A DNA stretch of 64,000 nt from Muribaculaceae bacterium (GTDB lineage: Bacteria; Bacteroidota; Bacteroidia; Bacteroidales; Muribaculaceae): contig VSPD01000005.1 of NCBI GenBank assembly GCA_009775125.1, positions 39,323-103,322 on the forward strand. The letters are read 5' to 3'. The notes beneath the pieces are model-generated. The model saw only the letters and a program-made list of their open reading frames with translations. It ran no database searches and was not told where the DNA came from. Both the position numbers and the translations under genes were made by a program. Below are positions 33,805-42,835 of the stretch, piece by piece. The stretch's first letter is position 1, and the number at the start of each line of letters is the position of its first letter.

Positions 33805-34400
33805 CAGACAACACGCTGATTATCAATAGTTTACAACAGTTGATTTCAGCGTGTCTTTCTTTGTATTTACGATTTCAGCGTATTGTCTATCCGACAAAAT
33901 AGCAGCGAAAAACTCCAATAAATACCCTAAAAACATCTGATTTTTCCAAAATGTTTCACCTATGTTTCACCTATGTTTCGGCAGATTCCGGCAAATCAGG
34001 TGAAACACCGGGCAATCCCGAAAGGCAGCGGGAAGAGGGCGTATCAATATTGCAAGCAGTAGGGACGTACGGCTCGTGCGTACGACAATCCATGGTACAA
34101 GTCGTAATTGCGGTGCATTAATGATTAAAACAGGTCGACCGCAAGGCGGTCGAATACGGTAGGCACGGGCGAAAGCCCGTGTTTCTAACGCATCACGAAG
34201 GTTCGACTGCGGCCGCAGTCGAATAACAACATCTCAACATAACATGGGCTTTCGCCCATGCCTACCATATTAAGCGGCTCCGCCGCTTCTGCTGAAAAGA
34301 CATGCACCGTAAATTCGGCTTGACCCCTTGTTTTTTATTTTTGCGACAGACAGGATTTTAATTTTTTTCGGGTTTAATTGGGGGTTTTGGCTTTTTTTGC
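33805..34400. other. non-coding stretch downstream of tRNA-Ser with REP hairpins
   Basis: No credible gene. From 33811 an imperfect inverted repeat ACACGCTG...CAGCGTGT ends at about 33855 and may terminate the tRNA transcript. From 33951, two copies of TGTTTCACCTA and a later inverted AGGTGAAACA (33998-34007) occur. Hairpins lie at 34059-34084 (GTAG head), 34136-34152 (CGACCGC-AAG-GCGGTCG), 34159-34181 (GTAG head, CACGGGC-GAAA-GCCCGTG), 34202-34223, 34243-34265 (inverted partner of 34159-34181, ends CTAC) and 34272-34288 (AAGCGGC-TCC-GCCGCTT). No integrase or attachment-site duplication could be identified. Confidence 0.75.
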
Positions 34401-34409
34401 TAAATTTGC
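34401..34409 (+). promoter_or_regulatory. -7 promoter element of hpt
   Basis: TAAATTTGC fits TAnnTTTGY, with ATTG (34377-34380) 20 nt upstream as a weak -33 element. The start codon is 41 nt downstream. Confidence 0.65.
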
Positions 34410-34449
34410 GCATCATTTTCAATATTTCCAATTATTTGTTAAGAGACAA

Positions 34450-34998
34450 ATGAAAGAAGTAACATATCATGGTCTTGCGTTCGAGCCGTATATCACACGC
34501 GCCGAAATCGACGCCCGCGTGGCTGAATTGGGCAAAACCATAACAGAGGAGTGCGCCGGAAAACGGCCACTGTTTATATGCGTGCTCAACGGGGCGTTTC
34601 CTTTTGCGAGCGATCTTTTCCGGGCTGTCGACCTTCCGGATGCTGAGATTACGTTTATCCGCCTGAAAAGTTACAGCGGCACCGAGTCGACGGGCACCGT
34701 GAAGGAGATGATCGGGCTGTCGGAAAATATCGAAGGCCGCACGGTGATTGTGGTTGAGGATATCGTAGACACCGGCCACACTATTTTCAAGGTTCTCAAC
34801 GACCTGAAAGAGAAAAAGCCGGCCGACATAAAGGTAGCCACGCTGCTTTTCAAGCCTGAGGCTCTTGTGCGTCCGGTCAAGCCCGACTATGTTGGTTTCG
34901 AGATTCCGAAGAAGTTTATCATCGGTTTCGGCCTCGACATTGACGGACAGGCCCGCAATCTCAACGATATCTATTCCTTGAAGGACGAGAAAGCGTAG
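34450..34998 (+). CDS. hpt: hypoxanthine (guanine) phosphoribosyltransferase
   Basis: 182 aa, normal for bacterial Hpt. It salvages hypoxanthine/guanine with PRPP to give IMP/GMP. The PRPP-binding motif is VIVVEDIVDTGHT, the upstream loop is ICVLNGAFPFASDL, and the flexible loop contains LKSYSGTESTG. ATG 34450 is chosen. The in-frame ATG at 34378 adds a Phe-rich leader and precedes the -7 box at 34401. The next gene, adk, is also nucleotide metabolism. Confidence 0.95.
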   Translation: MKEVTYHGLAFEPYITRAEIDARVAELGKTITEECAGKRPLFICVLNGAFPFASDLFRAVDLPDAEITFIRLKSYSGTESTGTVKEMIGLSENIEGRTVIVVEDIVDTGHTIFKVLNDLKEKKPADIKVATLLFKPEALVRPVKPDYVGFEIPKKFIIGFGLDIDGQARNLNDIYSLKDEKA

Positions 34999-35033
34999 CA
35001 ACGGCTAATGACGGATAGTCGTCATTTTTTGAC

Positions 35034-35058
35034 GGACGCACGCGCAGTGCGTCCCTGC
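35034..35058. repeat. single REP-like hairpin between hpt and adk
   Basis: GGACGCAC-GCGCA-GTGCGTCC followed by CTGC. It is a variant of the GGACGCACG family at 28387 and 53083, and is present as a single unit. Confidence 0.7.
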
Positions 35059-35127
35059 ATTTTTATGAAATAACGGTAAAACAGAATTGTCCTCTCCTCG
35101 GTACAAAATTTAAAAACATATATAGAA

Positions 35128-35703
35128 ATGTTGAATGTTGTGATTTTCGGTGGCCCCGGCTCCGGCAAGGGCACGCAAAGCGAAAGAATAGCCGAACGCT
35201 ACGGCTTGTTCCATATCTCTACCGGCGAAGTGCTCCGCGACCATATCGCGCGCAAGACCGACCTGGGAAAACTGGCCAACAGTTACATATCGCAGGGTAT
35301 GCTCATACCCGACAAACTGATGATAAAGGTGCTTCAGCATGTGCTCGACACCCATCCGGGCGAGACGTCGCGCGGCGTGATTTTCGACGGTTTCCCGCGC
35401 ACGATAGCGCAGGCCGAGGAGCTCGACCGCATGCTTGCCGACCGCGGCACAAAAATCAGTTCGGTAATCGGACTTGAAGTGCCCGACGAGATGCTCACCG
35501 AGCGCATGATACTCCGCGGCCAACAGACAGGACGCGCCGACGACAATGAACGCACTATCAAGCAGCGCATCGCCGTATACCACAAACAGACGGCTCCGCT
35601 TAAAGACCACTACACGACATCGGGCCGATACACCAAAATCAACGGCGAAGGGACAGTCGACGATATTTTCACGACTATCTGTTCGTATCTCGACCTGATC
35701 TGA
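35128..35703 (+). CDS. adk: adenylate kinase
   Basis: 191 aa, short form without the zinc LID insertion. It interconverts ATP + AMP with 2 ADP. The P-loop is FGGPGSGKGTQ (about 8-18). The AMP site region includes HISTGEVLRDHIA and GVIFDGFPRTIAQAE, and the LID region RGQQTGRADDNERTIKQRI is shortened. It is 0.13 kb after hpt with a REP-like hairpin between. Confidence 0.97.
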   Translation: MLNVVIFGGPGSGKGTQSERIAERYGLFHISTGEVLRDHIARKTDLGKLANSYISQGMLIPDKLMIKVLQHVLDTHPGETSRGVIFDGFPRTIAQAEELDRMLADRGTKISSVIGLEVPDEMLTERMILRGQQTGRADDNERTIKQRIAVYHKQTAPLKDHYTTSGRYTKINGEGTVDDIFTTICSYLDLI

Positions 35704-35765
35704 CAACCGGTCACCCATAGCAGGCATAGCCCGAAGGCTAAAAATAAACAGTTTTTCATACAGCA

Positions 35766-37442
35766 ATGGCATCACTTACAAAAATATACCAGAACTCGTT
35801 CCGCACCAACTTTATGTTGCCTGCCGTAACGGATTACGGCTCGGACACGACATTGACTTACGGCGAGTTCGCCAAAAAAATCGCAAGGATACATCTGCTG
35901 TATGAATCCTGCGGCGTGAAAAAGGGCGACAAAATTGCCCTTATGGGCAAGAATACGCCCGACTGGGTGGCCGTGTTCATGGCCACAATCACTTATGGCG
36001 CCGTGATAGTGCCGGTGCTTCAGGATTTCAATCCGCGCGACGCCCAGCACATTATCAACCACTCCGATGCCGTGCTTCTCTTTATAAGCGAGCATATCTA
36101 CGAGCATATGGATTTCAACGAGTTGCCGAACGTGAAAGCGGCTGTGTCGCTCGACCGCCGCGTGGTGCTCGACGAAATCAGCGACGGCAAGCGCAAGGGC
36201 ATTTTCAGTTCGTCGCTCCGCGGGCTCACCCGCCGCATCAACAATAAATATCCCACCGGCTTTGCCGGCAACGACATTGTCTATGCCGACATGGACCTCG
36301 ACGACGTGGCCGTGATAAACTACACGTCGGGCACTACCGGATTTTCCAAGGGCGTGATGCTCACATACGGCAATCTGCTTGGCAACGTGATGTTCGGCAT
36401 AGAGTCGGGGCTCCATTATCAAGGTTCGCGCGCGTTGTCGTTCCTGCCGCTGGCCCATGCCTACGGGTGCGCCTTCGACATGCTCGTGCCTCTGGCCGTG
36501 GGCAGCCATGTGACGCTGCTTGGCAAGATACCGTCGCCGCAGATATTGATGCGCGCGTTTGCCCGGGTGAAACCGTCGCTTATCATTTGTGTTCCGCTTA
36601 TCCTTGAAAAAATCTACCGCAAGCTCATTGTGCCCATGATTACAACGCGCGCCATGCGCTGGGTACTTGCCGTGCCGGGACTCGACCGCGCCATATATAT
36701 GCGCATAAAGGCGAGACTTGTAGAGGCATTTGGCGGAGAGTTCGAGGAAGTAATCGTGGGAGGCGCCCCGCTCAATCCCGAGGTGGAAGATTTTCTTCAC
36801 AAAATCAAATTTCCGTTTACCGTGGGCTACGGCATGACCGAATGCGGCCCGCTGATAAGCTACACTCCCTGGCAGGAATTCATCCCCGGCTCGTCGGGCG
36901 CCACGCTTCCCGGCATTATGCAGGCACGGACCGTTCGGCCCGAAGACGCTCCCGAAGATGCGCCGGGCGAGATACTTGTAAAAGGCCAAAACGTGATGAA
37001 GGGCTACTACAAGAACCCGGAGGCCACGGCCGACGTGCTCGACGCCGAAGGATGGCTCCGCACCGGCGACATGGGCTTCATAGGCGGCCCCGGCGACACG
37101 ACGATATTCATACGCGGCCGATACAAGACTATGTTGCTCAGCGCCAACGGCCAGAACATCTACCCCGAGGAAATCGAGGCCAAGCTCAACAACATGCCTT
37201 ATGTGGGCGAAAGCCTTGTGGTGGAGCGCAACGGGCGTCTCACGGCTCTTGTATATCCCGACATGGAGGCTCTCGACCGCGACAAGCTCACCGTTGACAG
37301 CCTCGAGCCCATCATGGCGCAAACCCGCGTCGAACTCAACCGCCTGCTTGCTCCATATGAGCAAATTGAGAAGATACAACTCATCCCGGAAGAATTTGAG
37401 AAAACTCCCAAACGCTCCATCAAGCGTTTCCTATATTCATAA
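35766..37442 (+). CDS. long-chain fatty-acid-CoA ligase-type AMP-binding enzyme
   Basis: 558 aa. The ATP-binding P-loop motif is YTSGTTGFSKGVMLTYGN, A5 is VGYGMTECGPL, A7/A8 is WLRTGDMGFI and RYKTMLLSANGQNIYPEEIE, and the C-terminal lysine region is TPKRSIKRFLY. The pattern suits an AMP-dependent synthetase activating a fatty acid with CoA. No membrane anchor is seen. It follows adk by 62 bp on the same strand, so cotranscription is possible. Chain-length specificity is not readable. Confidence 0.9.
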   Translation: MASLTKIYQNSFRTNFMLPAVTDYGSDTTLTYGEFAKKIARIHLLYESCGVKKGDKIALMGKNTPDWVAVFMATITYGAVIVPVLQDFNPRDAQHIINHSDAVLLFISEHIYEHMDFNELPNVKAAVSLDRRVVLDEISDGKRKGIFSSSLRGLTRRINNKYPTGFAGNDIVYADMDLDDVAVINYTSGTTGFSKGVMLTYGNLLGNVMFGIESGLHYQGSRALSFLPLAHAYGCAFDMLVPLAVGSHVTLLGKIPSPQILMRAFARVKPSLIICVPLILEKIYRKLIVPMITTRAMRWVLAVPGLDRAIYMRIKARLVEAFGGEFEEVIVGGAPLNPEVEDFLHKIKFPFTVGYGMTECGPLISYTPWQEFIPGSSGATLPGIMQARTVRPEDAPEDAPGEILVKGQNVMKGYYKNPEATADVLDAEGWLRTGDMGFIGGPGDTTIFIRGRYKTMLLSANGQNIYPEEIEAKLNNMPYVGESLVVERNGRLTALVYPDMEALDRDKLTVDSLEPIMAQTRVELNRLLAPYEQIEKIQLIPEEFEKTPKRSIKRFLYS

Positions 37443-37505
37443 ACCACCACAAACATTGCATTCCGCCCCCCCTATGGCCGGCAATGATAATAACAGTATA
37501 TTGAC

Positions 37506-38606
37506 ATGGCATTAAAATGCGGCATAGTAGGACTGCCCAACGTAGGCAAATCCACTCTTTTCAACTGTCTGTCGAACGCCAAGGCGCAGTCGGCAAACTT
37601 TCCTTTTTGCACAATCGAGCCCAATGTGGGCGTAATCACCGTACCCGACGAGCGTCTTAACAAACTCGTGGAGATGTGCCATCCCCGTTCCACAGTGCCT
37701 GCCACGGTGGAAATCGTCGATATCGCCGGCCTTGTAAAAGGCGCGTCGAAAGGAGAAGGCCTCGGCAACAAATTTCTTGCCAACATCCGCGAGACCGACG
37801 CCATATTGCATGTGCTCCGCTGCTTCGACGACGACAATATAACTCACGTCGACGGCACGGTCGACCCCGTGCGCGACAAGGAGATAATCGACTACGAATT
37901 GCAAATCAAGGACTTGGAGACCATCGAGTCGCGTCTTGCCAAGACATTGAAAGCCGCGGCCACAGGCGACAAGACCGCAAAACTCCAAGCCGACGTGCTC
38001 CAACGCTATAAAGACGCGCTCGACCAGGGCCGCCCCGCCCGCTCCGTCGAGTTCGAGACTGCCGACGAGCAGCGTTTTGCCCGCGACCTGTTCCTGCTCA
38101 CCAGCAAGCCCGTGCTCTATGTCTGCAATGTCGACGACGCATCTGCCGCCACAGGCAATGCCTACGTCGAGGCCGTGCGCAAGGCAATAGCCGACGAGGG
38201 CGCATCGCTCATGGTTGTGGCCGCGCAGACCGAAAGCGAAATCGCAGAACTCGACACTTGGGAAGAACGTCAGGAATTCCTCAACGAGATAGGCCTTGAA
38301 GAATCGGGCGTGTCGCGCCTCATCCGCGCCGCCTACGCCCTGCTCGACTTGCAGACCTACTTCACCGCCGGCGAGGACGAAGTGCGCGCCTGGACATTCC
38401 GCCGCGGCTCGAAAGCTCCCCAGTGCGCCGGAATTATCCACACCGACTTTGAAAAAGGCTTCATCCGTGCCGAAGTAATAAAATACGACGACTATGTAAG
38501 CCTCGGTGGCGAAACCGCCGTGAAGGAAGCCGGCAAGATGGGCGTTGAAGGCAAGGAATATGTAGTGCAGGACGGCGACATAATGCACTTCCGTTTCAAC
38601 GTATAA
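37506..38606 (+). CDS. ychF: redox-regulated ATPase YchF (Obg family)
   Basis: 366 aa, normal length. The G1 motif GLPNVGKSTLFN (about 8-19), NFPFCTIEPNVG, DIAGLVKGASKGEGLGN (G3) and a NVDD-type altered G4 fit the ATP-preferring YchF. A coiled-coil insert (about 130-200) and a C-terminal TGS domain with RAWTFRRGSKAPQCAGIIH and YVVQDGDIMHFRFNV follow. It acts on ribosomes and in stress responses. The Sua5-like gene starts 4 bp after its stop. Confidence 0.97.
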   Translation: MALKCGIVGLPNVGKSTLFNCLSNAKAQSANFPFCTIEPNVGVITVPDERLNKLVEMCHPRSTVPATVEIVDIAGLVKGASKGEGLGNKFLANIRETDAILHVLRCFDDDNITHVDGTVDPVRDKEIIDYELQIKDLETIESRLAKTLKAAATGDKTAKLQADVLQRYKDALDQGRPARSVEFETADEQRFARDLFLLTSKPVLYVCNVDDASAATGNAYVEAVRKAIADEGASLMVVAAQTESEIAELDTWEERQEFLNEIGLEESGVSRLIRAAYALLDLQTYFTAGEDEVRAWTFRRGSKAPQCAGIIHTDFEKGFIRAEVIKYDDYVSLGGETAVKEAGKMGVEGKEYVVQDGDIMHFRFNV

Positions 38607-38610
38607 AAAA

Positions 38611-39192
38611 ATGAGACTCTCACAGGAAGAATTGGCCGATGTCCGCGCGGCCGTCGACACCCTTCGCCGCGGAGGAGTGATACTCTACCCCACCGACACG
38701 GTGTGGGGCATCGGTTGCGACGCCACAAACGAGGCGGCGGTGAAGCGCGTGTTCGAAATAAAGCGCCGTGCCGACTCCAAGGCTCTCATTGCCCTCGTCA
38801 ACTCTTTGGCGATGCTCGAGCGCACGGTCGACAACGTGCCGGAAGTGGCATACCAGCTGATAGAGGCTTCCGACCGCCCCGCCACCATTGTCTACGACCG
38901 CGGTGTCGGCGTGGCGCCGGCAATGATTGCCGCCGACGGCTCGCTTGCCGTGCGCGTCACCGCCGAGCGCATATCGTCGGCTATAATCCGGGGGCTCGGA
39001 CGTCCGCTTGTGTCGACATCCGCCAATATCAGCGGCGCACCGGCAGCCGCATTCTTCGACGAGATTTCCGATGAGATAAAATCGGCCGTGGACTACGCCT
39101 GCCTCTCGCGGCAAACCGACCGCACCGTGGCGCGTCCATCGCTTGTGATCAAGATTTCAGACAACGGAGTATTTAAAATATTGCGGAAATAA
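38611..39192 (+). CDS. Sua5/YciO/YrdC-type threonylcarbamoyl-AMP synthase
   Basis: 193 aa. YrdC fold with GGVILYPTDTVWGIGCDA, KRRADSKALIALV, RPATIVYDRG and a substrate-binding SLAVRVTAERISSAIIRGLGRPLVSTSANISG. The short form lacks the C-terminal Sua5 domain, matching TsaC. It makes threonylcarbamoyl-AMP for t6A37 in tRNAs. It is 4 bp after ychF and 4 bp before the sugar transferase gene, so these three form a tight cluster. Confidence 0.93.
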   Translation: MRLSQEELADVRAAVDTLRRGGVILYPTDTVWGIGCDATNEAAVKRVFEIKRRADSKALIALVNSLAMLERTVDNVPEVAYQLIEASDRPATIVYDRGVGVAPAMIAADGSLAVRVTAERISSAIIRGLGRPLVSTSANISGAPAAAFFDEISDEIKSAVDYACLSRQTDRTVARPSLVIKISDNGVFKILRK

Positions 39193-39196
39193 CAGA

Positions 39197-40573
39197 ATGT
39201 TACAACGACAGCTGCGCCTTCGCTTCTCATATGTCCTTGCCGACTATATATCGGTGAGCGTGGCGTGGTTTGTCTTCACCATAATCCGCTTTCTCAACCT
39301 CGATTTCGATTACGAAATTCATTTCAAGGAATTTCTGTGCATGGATATGGTGCCGGTGGGCTTGATCGTGTTTCCAATCGGCATGTCGGCCCTCTATTGG
39401 ATGAGCGGCTATTACGAGGACGTGTTTCTGAAATCGCGCCTCGACGATGTGCTGAACGCGGCCGTCACCGCGCTGTTTGGCACCATCCTCATCTACTTTG
39501 CCGCCTTGTTCAACGATGCCGTGCCCGACCGCATGACCAACTATGAGCTTGTGGCCGTGCTGTGGCTCCTGCTCACCGTGTTTCCGTCGGTGCCACGCGT
39601 GTTTTTATCCACCGCCACAGCGCGGCATATCCGCAGCGGAGCCGTAACATTCAATACTATAATCATAGGCAACGACGATGATATCGCCGGGTTTACAAGC
39701 ACGATAGCAAGTTCCCTGAGAAAAGTGGGCCGAAAAATCGTGGGACATATATCGCCGGATTTTTCCATCTCCGCGATAAAAGACCTGTGCGAACAAAAAA
39801 ACATCCAGACATTCATCATCGCGCCAGGACTCGCCCCGGAGCAGGTGCTCACGATAGTGAACGCTCTTTTCCCTCTCGAAAAGTCGGTTTACATCACCCC
39901 CGGCTCATACGATATGATCACATCGCGCCCGCGCACGTCGATGGTGGGCGGAGAGCCGTTTATCGACATAACGCGCTCGCGGATTCCGGCTGCCACGGCC
40001 AATCTCAAACGGCTCGGCGACATCACCGTGGCGTCGGTGGCCCTGCTTTTGCTTCTCCCGGTGTTCGCGATCATGGCCATTATTATAAAGCGACAGTCGC
40101 CTGGGCCGGTAATTTACCGGCAGACGCGCATCGGACGCCATAAACGGCCTTTCAAGATTTTGAAGTTCCGGTCGATGCGTGTCGATGCCGAGACCAACGG
40201 GCCGTCGCTGTCGACCGTCGACGACCCGCGCGTCACGCCCGTCGGACGGTTTATGCGCAAATACCGTATCGACGAACTCCCGCAATTCTGGAACGTGTTC
40301 CGCGGCGACATGTCGCTCGTGGGCCCGCGGCCCGAACGGGAATTCTATATCCGACGGATTCTCGAACGCGCTCCGTATTACAGCCTCATCCATCAGGTAC
40401 GGCCGGGCATCACATCGTGGGGCATGGTGAAATACGGCTACGCCTCTTCTGTCGAGCAGATGATCGAACGCATGAAGTATGATTTGCTCTACATCGAGAA
40501 CCTGTCGTTCGGGGTCGACATAAAGATTATTTTCTACACATTCAATACCGTTATTACGGGGAAAGGAGTTTGA
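39197..40573 (+). CDS. polyprenyl-phosphate sugar-phosphate transferase (WbaP/WcaJ-like)
   Basis: 458 aa. About four N-terminal membrane helices (to residue 140), a cytoplasmic CoA-binding-like domain (about 150-265) and the bacterial sugar transferase domain from about 275. The latter has a membrane re-entrant helix, SPGPVIYRQTRIGRHKRPFKI, KFRSMRVDAE, RKYRIDELPQFWNVFRGDMSLVGPRPE and PGITSW. It starts exopolysaccharide or O-antigen repeat synthesis by moving a hexose-1-phosphate onto undecaprenyl phosphate. No other glycan-synthesis gene is adjacent, so it may be a housekeeping initiating enzyme. Confidence 0.93.
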   Translation: MLQRQLRLRFSYVLADYISVSVAWFVFTIIRFLNLDFDYEIHFKEFLCMDMVPVGLIVFPIGMSALYWMSGYYEDVFLKSRLDDVLNAAVTALFGTILIYFAALFNDAVPDRMTNYELVAVLWLLLTVFPSVPRVFLSTATARHIRSGAVTFNTIIIGNDDDIAGFTSTIASSLRKVGRKIVGHISPDFSISAIKDLCEQKNIQTFIIAPGLAPEQVLTIVNALFPLEKSVYITPGSYDMITSRPRTSMVGGEPFIDITRSRIPAATANLKRLGDITVASVALLLLLPVFAIMAIIIKRQSPGPVIYRQTRIGRHKRPFKILKFRSMRVDAETNGPSLSTVDDPRVTPVGRFMRKYRIDELPQFWNVFRGDMSLVGPRPEREFYIRRILERAPYYSLIHQVRPGITSWGMVKYGYASSVEQMIERMKYDLLYIENLSFGVDIKIIFYTFNTVITGKGV

Positions 40574-40576
40574 TAT

Positions 40577-42385
40577 ATGGCAGCACCGCAGACAGAAACC
40601 GCCTCCGGAATGCCGCAATGGTTCCAGAAATTCATTCTTTGGCGCGAGCATCACGTCAAAGAGAAGAATTTTGTGATTTTTCTTTCGTTCGTAGTGGGAA
40701 TTTTCGGCGGCCTGGCCGCTATGGTGCTGAAATGGCTTATCCACACAATCGGCGGTTTCGTGCTCTCCCTGGCCAACGCCGGCAGCGGCATCCATTGGGT
40801 CTACATCCTTTGCCCGGCCATAGGCGTGGTGATAGTGGCGCTATACGTAAGATATATCGTGAAAGACGACATATCACACGGCGTGACTCGCGTGCTATAT
40901 GCCATATCCCAGAAAAAAAGCCGGCTCAAACGCCACAACATCTACACATCTATCGTGGCCTCGTCGGTCACAATCGGGTTCGGCGGCTCTGTCGGCGCGG
41001 AAGGCCCTATTGTCTACACCGGCGCGTCGATAGGCTCGAATCTCGGTTCGCTGTTCAGACTCTCGCCCAGAATTTTGATGATACTTGTGGGATGCGGAGC
41101 CGCGGCAGGCATAGCCGGCATTTTCAAGGCCCCTATCGCGGGCATGCTTTTCACGCTTGAAGTGCTGATGCTCGACCTCACCACAGTGTCGGTGATGCCT
41201 CTGCTCATAGCGTCGATAACGAGCTGTACCATCGCTTATGCCTATACAGGCTATGATTTCGAATTTTTCTTCGTGCAAAGCGAGAATTTCACGATAGCGC
41301 GCGTGCCCTACGCTCTAATCTTAGGCGTGGCCTGCGGCCTTGTGTCGCTTTATTTCACCCGAGTGATGAACATGATGGAAAATTTCTTCGGCCGCTTCAA
41401 AAACCGGTGGAACAAGACCGCCGTGGGCTGCTCCATACTGTCGCTGCTCGTATTCCTCTTTCCGCCGCTATACGGCGAAGGCTACGGGTCGATCAACGGC
41501 CTGCTCCGCGGCGATGTGGAGTCTATCCTCCAAGGGTCGCTTTTCCACGGCGAAGGCTCGTCGGTGATTTTCATAATGCTCTTCATTGCCGTGGTTATAG
41601 CCACGAAAGCGTTTGCCACTTCATCGACAAACGGCGCCGGCGGCGTGGGCGGTACATTCGCGCCCTCGCTTTATGTCGGATGCCTCACCGGCTTCCTCTT
41701 CGCGTTCATAGTGAATTATTTCGGAATAGGACCCGGCGTATCCACAAAGAATTTCGCCCTGATAGGCATGGCGGGAGTCATGTCGGGGGTAATGCACGCC
41801 CCGCTCATGGCCATCTTCCTCACGGCCGAGCTTACCGGCGGCTACCAGCTTTTCCTGCCGCTGCTTATCGTGTCTACAATCTCGTATGGCACTATTAAGA
41901 TATTCGAGCCTTACAGCATCTACACAATGCGTCTGGCAAAACGCGGACAGCTGCTCACCCACCACAAGGACAAGGCCGTGCTCCGGCTTCTAAAAATCGA
42001 CTCTGTGATTGAGACCGGATTCCTGCCGGTAAAGCCGGAAATGACATTGAAGGAAATGGTGGAAGTGATATCGCAGTCAAACCGCAACCTCTTCCCCGTG
42101 CTGTCCGACGACGGCATGCTCCTTGGCGTGGTGCTCCTCGACGAGATACGCAACATTATGTTCCGCCCCGACCTTTACCGCAAGATGCGCGTGAGCACAT
42201 TCATGTCTACTCCCGCCGCCAAAATCGAGGTGGGCGAGTCAATGGAGAAAGTTATGAAAACATTCGACCAGACAGGCGCCTGGAATCTTCCCGTGGTGGA
42301 AAACGGCAAATATGTGGGATTCGTATCCAAATCGAAGATTTTCAACTCCTATCGTCGCGTTCTCCGCCACTATTGCGAGGACTGA
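40577..42385 (+). CDS. ClC-type chloride channel/antiporter with CBS domains
   Basis: 602 aa. ClC membrane domain (about 30-430) with GSVGAEGPIVYTGASIGS, whose EGP glutamate is the gating residue, and GAGGVGGTFAPSLYVG. The Ser of the Cl- site is not the canonical GSGIP; GFGGSVGAEGP is typical of many Bacteroidota members. A TLEVLM segment occupies the proton-glutamate region. Two C-terminal CBS domains (about 475-590) are visible in LPVKPEMTLKEMVEVISQSNRNLFPVL and MSTPAAKIEVGESMEKVMKTF. Likely role: Cl-/H+ exchange in acid or volume stress. It starts 4 bp after the sugar transferase gene. Confidence 0.92.
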   Translation: MAAPQTETASGMPQWFQKFILWREHHVKEKNFVIFLSFVVGIFGGLAAMVLKWLIHTIGGFVLSLANAGSGIHWVYILCPAIGVVIVALYVRYIVKDDISHGVTRVLYAISQKKSRLKRHNIYTSIVASSVTIGFGGSVGAEGPIVYTGASIGSNLGSLFRLSPRILMILVGCGAAAGIAGIFKAPIAGMLFTLEVLMLDLTTVSVMPLLIASITSCTIAYAYTGYDFEFFFVQSENFTIARVPYALILGVACGLVSLYFTRVMNMMENFFGRFKNRWNKTAVGCSILSLLVFLFPPLYGEGYGSINGLLRGDVESILQGSLFHGEGSSVIFIMLFIAVVIATKAFATSSTNGAGGVGGTFAPSLYVGCLTGFLFAFIVNYFGIGPGVSTKNFALIGMAGVMSGVMHAPLMAIFLTAELTGGYQLFLPLLIVSTISYGTIKIFEPYSIYTMRLAKRGQLLTHHKDKAVLRLLKIDSVIETGFLPVKPEMTLKEMVEVISQSNRNLFPVLSDDGMLLGVVLLDEIRNIMFRPDLYRKMRVSTFMSTPAAKIEVGESMEKVMKTFDQTGAWNLPVVENGKYVGFVSKSKIFNSYRRVLRHYCED

Positions 42386-42532
42386 CAGGCTCCGCAGGGC
42401 GATTCTCAACAATATTTTTGGTTATTTTTGCCACAATATCAACATTTTTGTGTAACTTAGCGGTCGGTTATGAACTTTCGTAGCCACAGTGTGTTTCTTT
42501 TATAAAAAAAGAACCCGCTAAAATTATTTATT

Positions 42533-42835
42533 ATGAGTAAGTTTGACCAAGACAACAGCAACTTCGAGGAATATCGCCGCAAGATGCACCCCGAAGAATA
42601 TAACGAGGACGAGGGCCGCCCTGTGGTGCCCACCCCCAATAAAATACTGCGCACGATTTTCGGAATCTTCATGATTGTCATTTTCGTGGGCATGGGCATA
42701 CTCATGATCATCAACTTCTTCCGTTGGGACGAAAGCTGGACCTGGGTGCGCTGGATGCTCGGCGTGGTATTCATAATCTACGGTATTTTCCGCGCATATC
42801 GTCAAATATCAGGTAAAGACTATTACAGCAGATGA
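42533..42835 (+). CDS. small membrane protein, two helices
   Basis: 100 aa. Acidic N-terminus (1-40, MSKFDQDNSNFEEYRRKM), then two membrane helices (about 41-62, IFGIFMIVIFVGMGILMII, and 70-88, WVRWMLGVVFIIYGIFRAY). No family recognised. Its stop overlaps the start of the PstS-like gene (ATGA), so the two proteins are made together. Confidence 0.82.
   Translation: MSKFDQDNSNFEEYRRKMHPEEYNEDEGRPVVPTPNKILRTIFGIFMIVIFVGMGILMIINFFRWDESWTWVRWMLGVVFIIYGIFRAYRQISGKDYYSR

Noticed and set aside
33555..33902. Open frame spanning tRNA-Ser
   Set aside because: It runs through the tRNA gene and has no domain; it is a chance frame.
33807..34300. Integrase gene or attachment site downstream of tRNA-Ser
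   Set aside because: No frame resembles an integrase, and no duplicate of the tRNA 3' end was found by eye.
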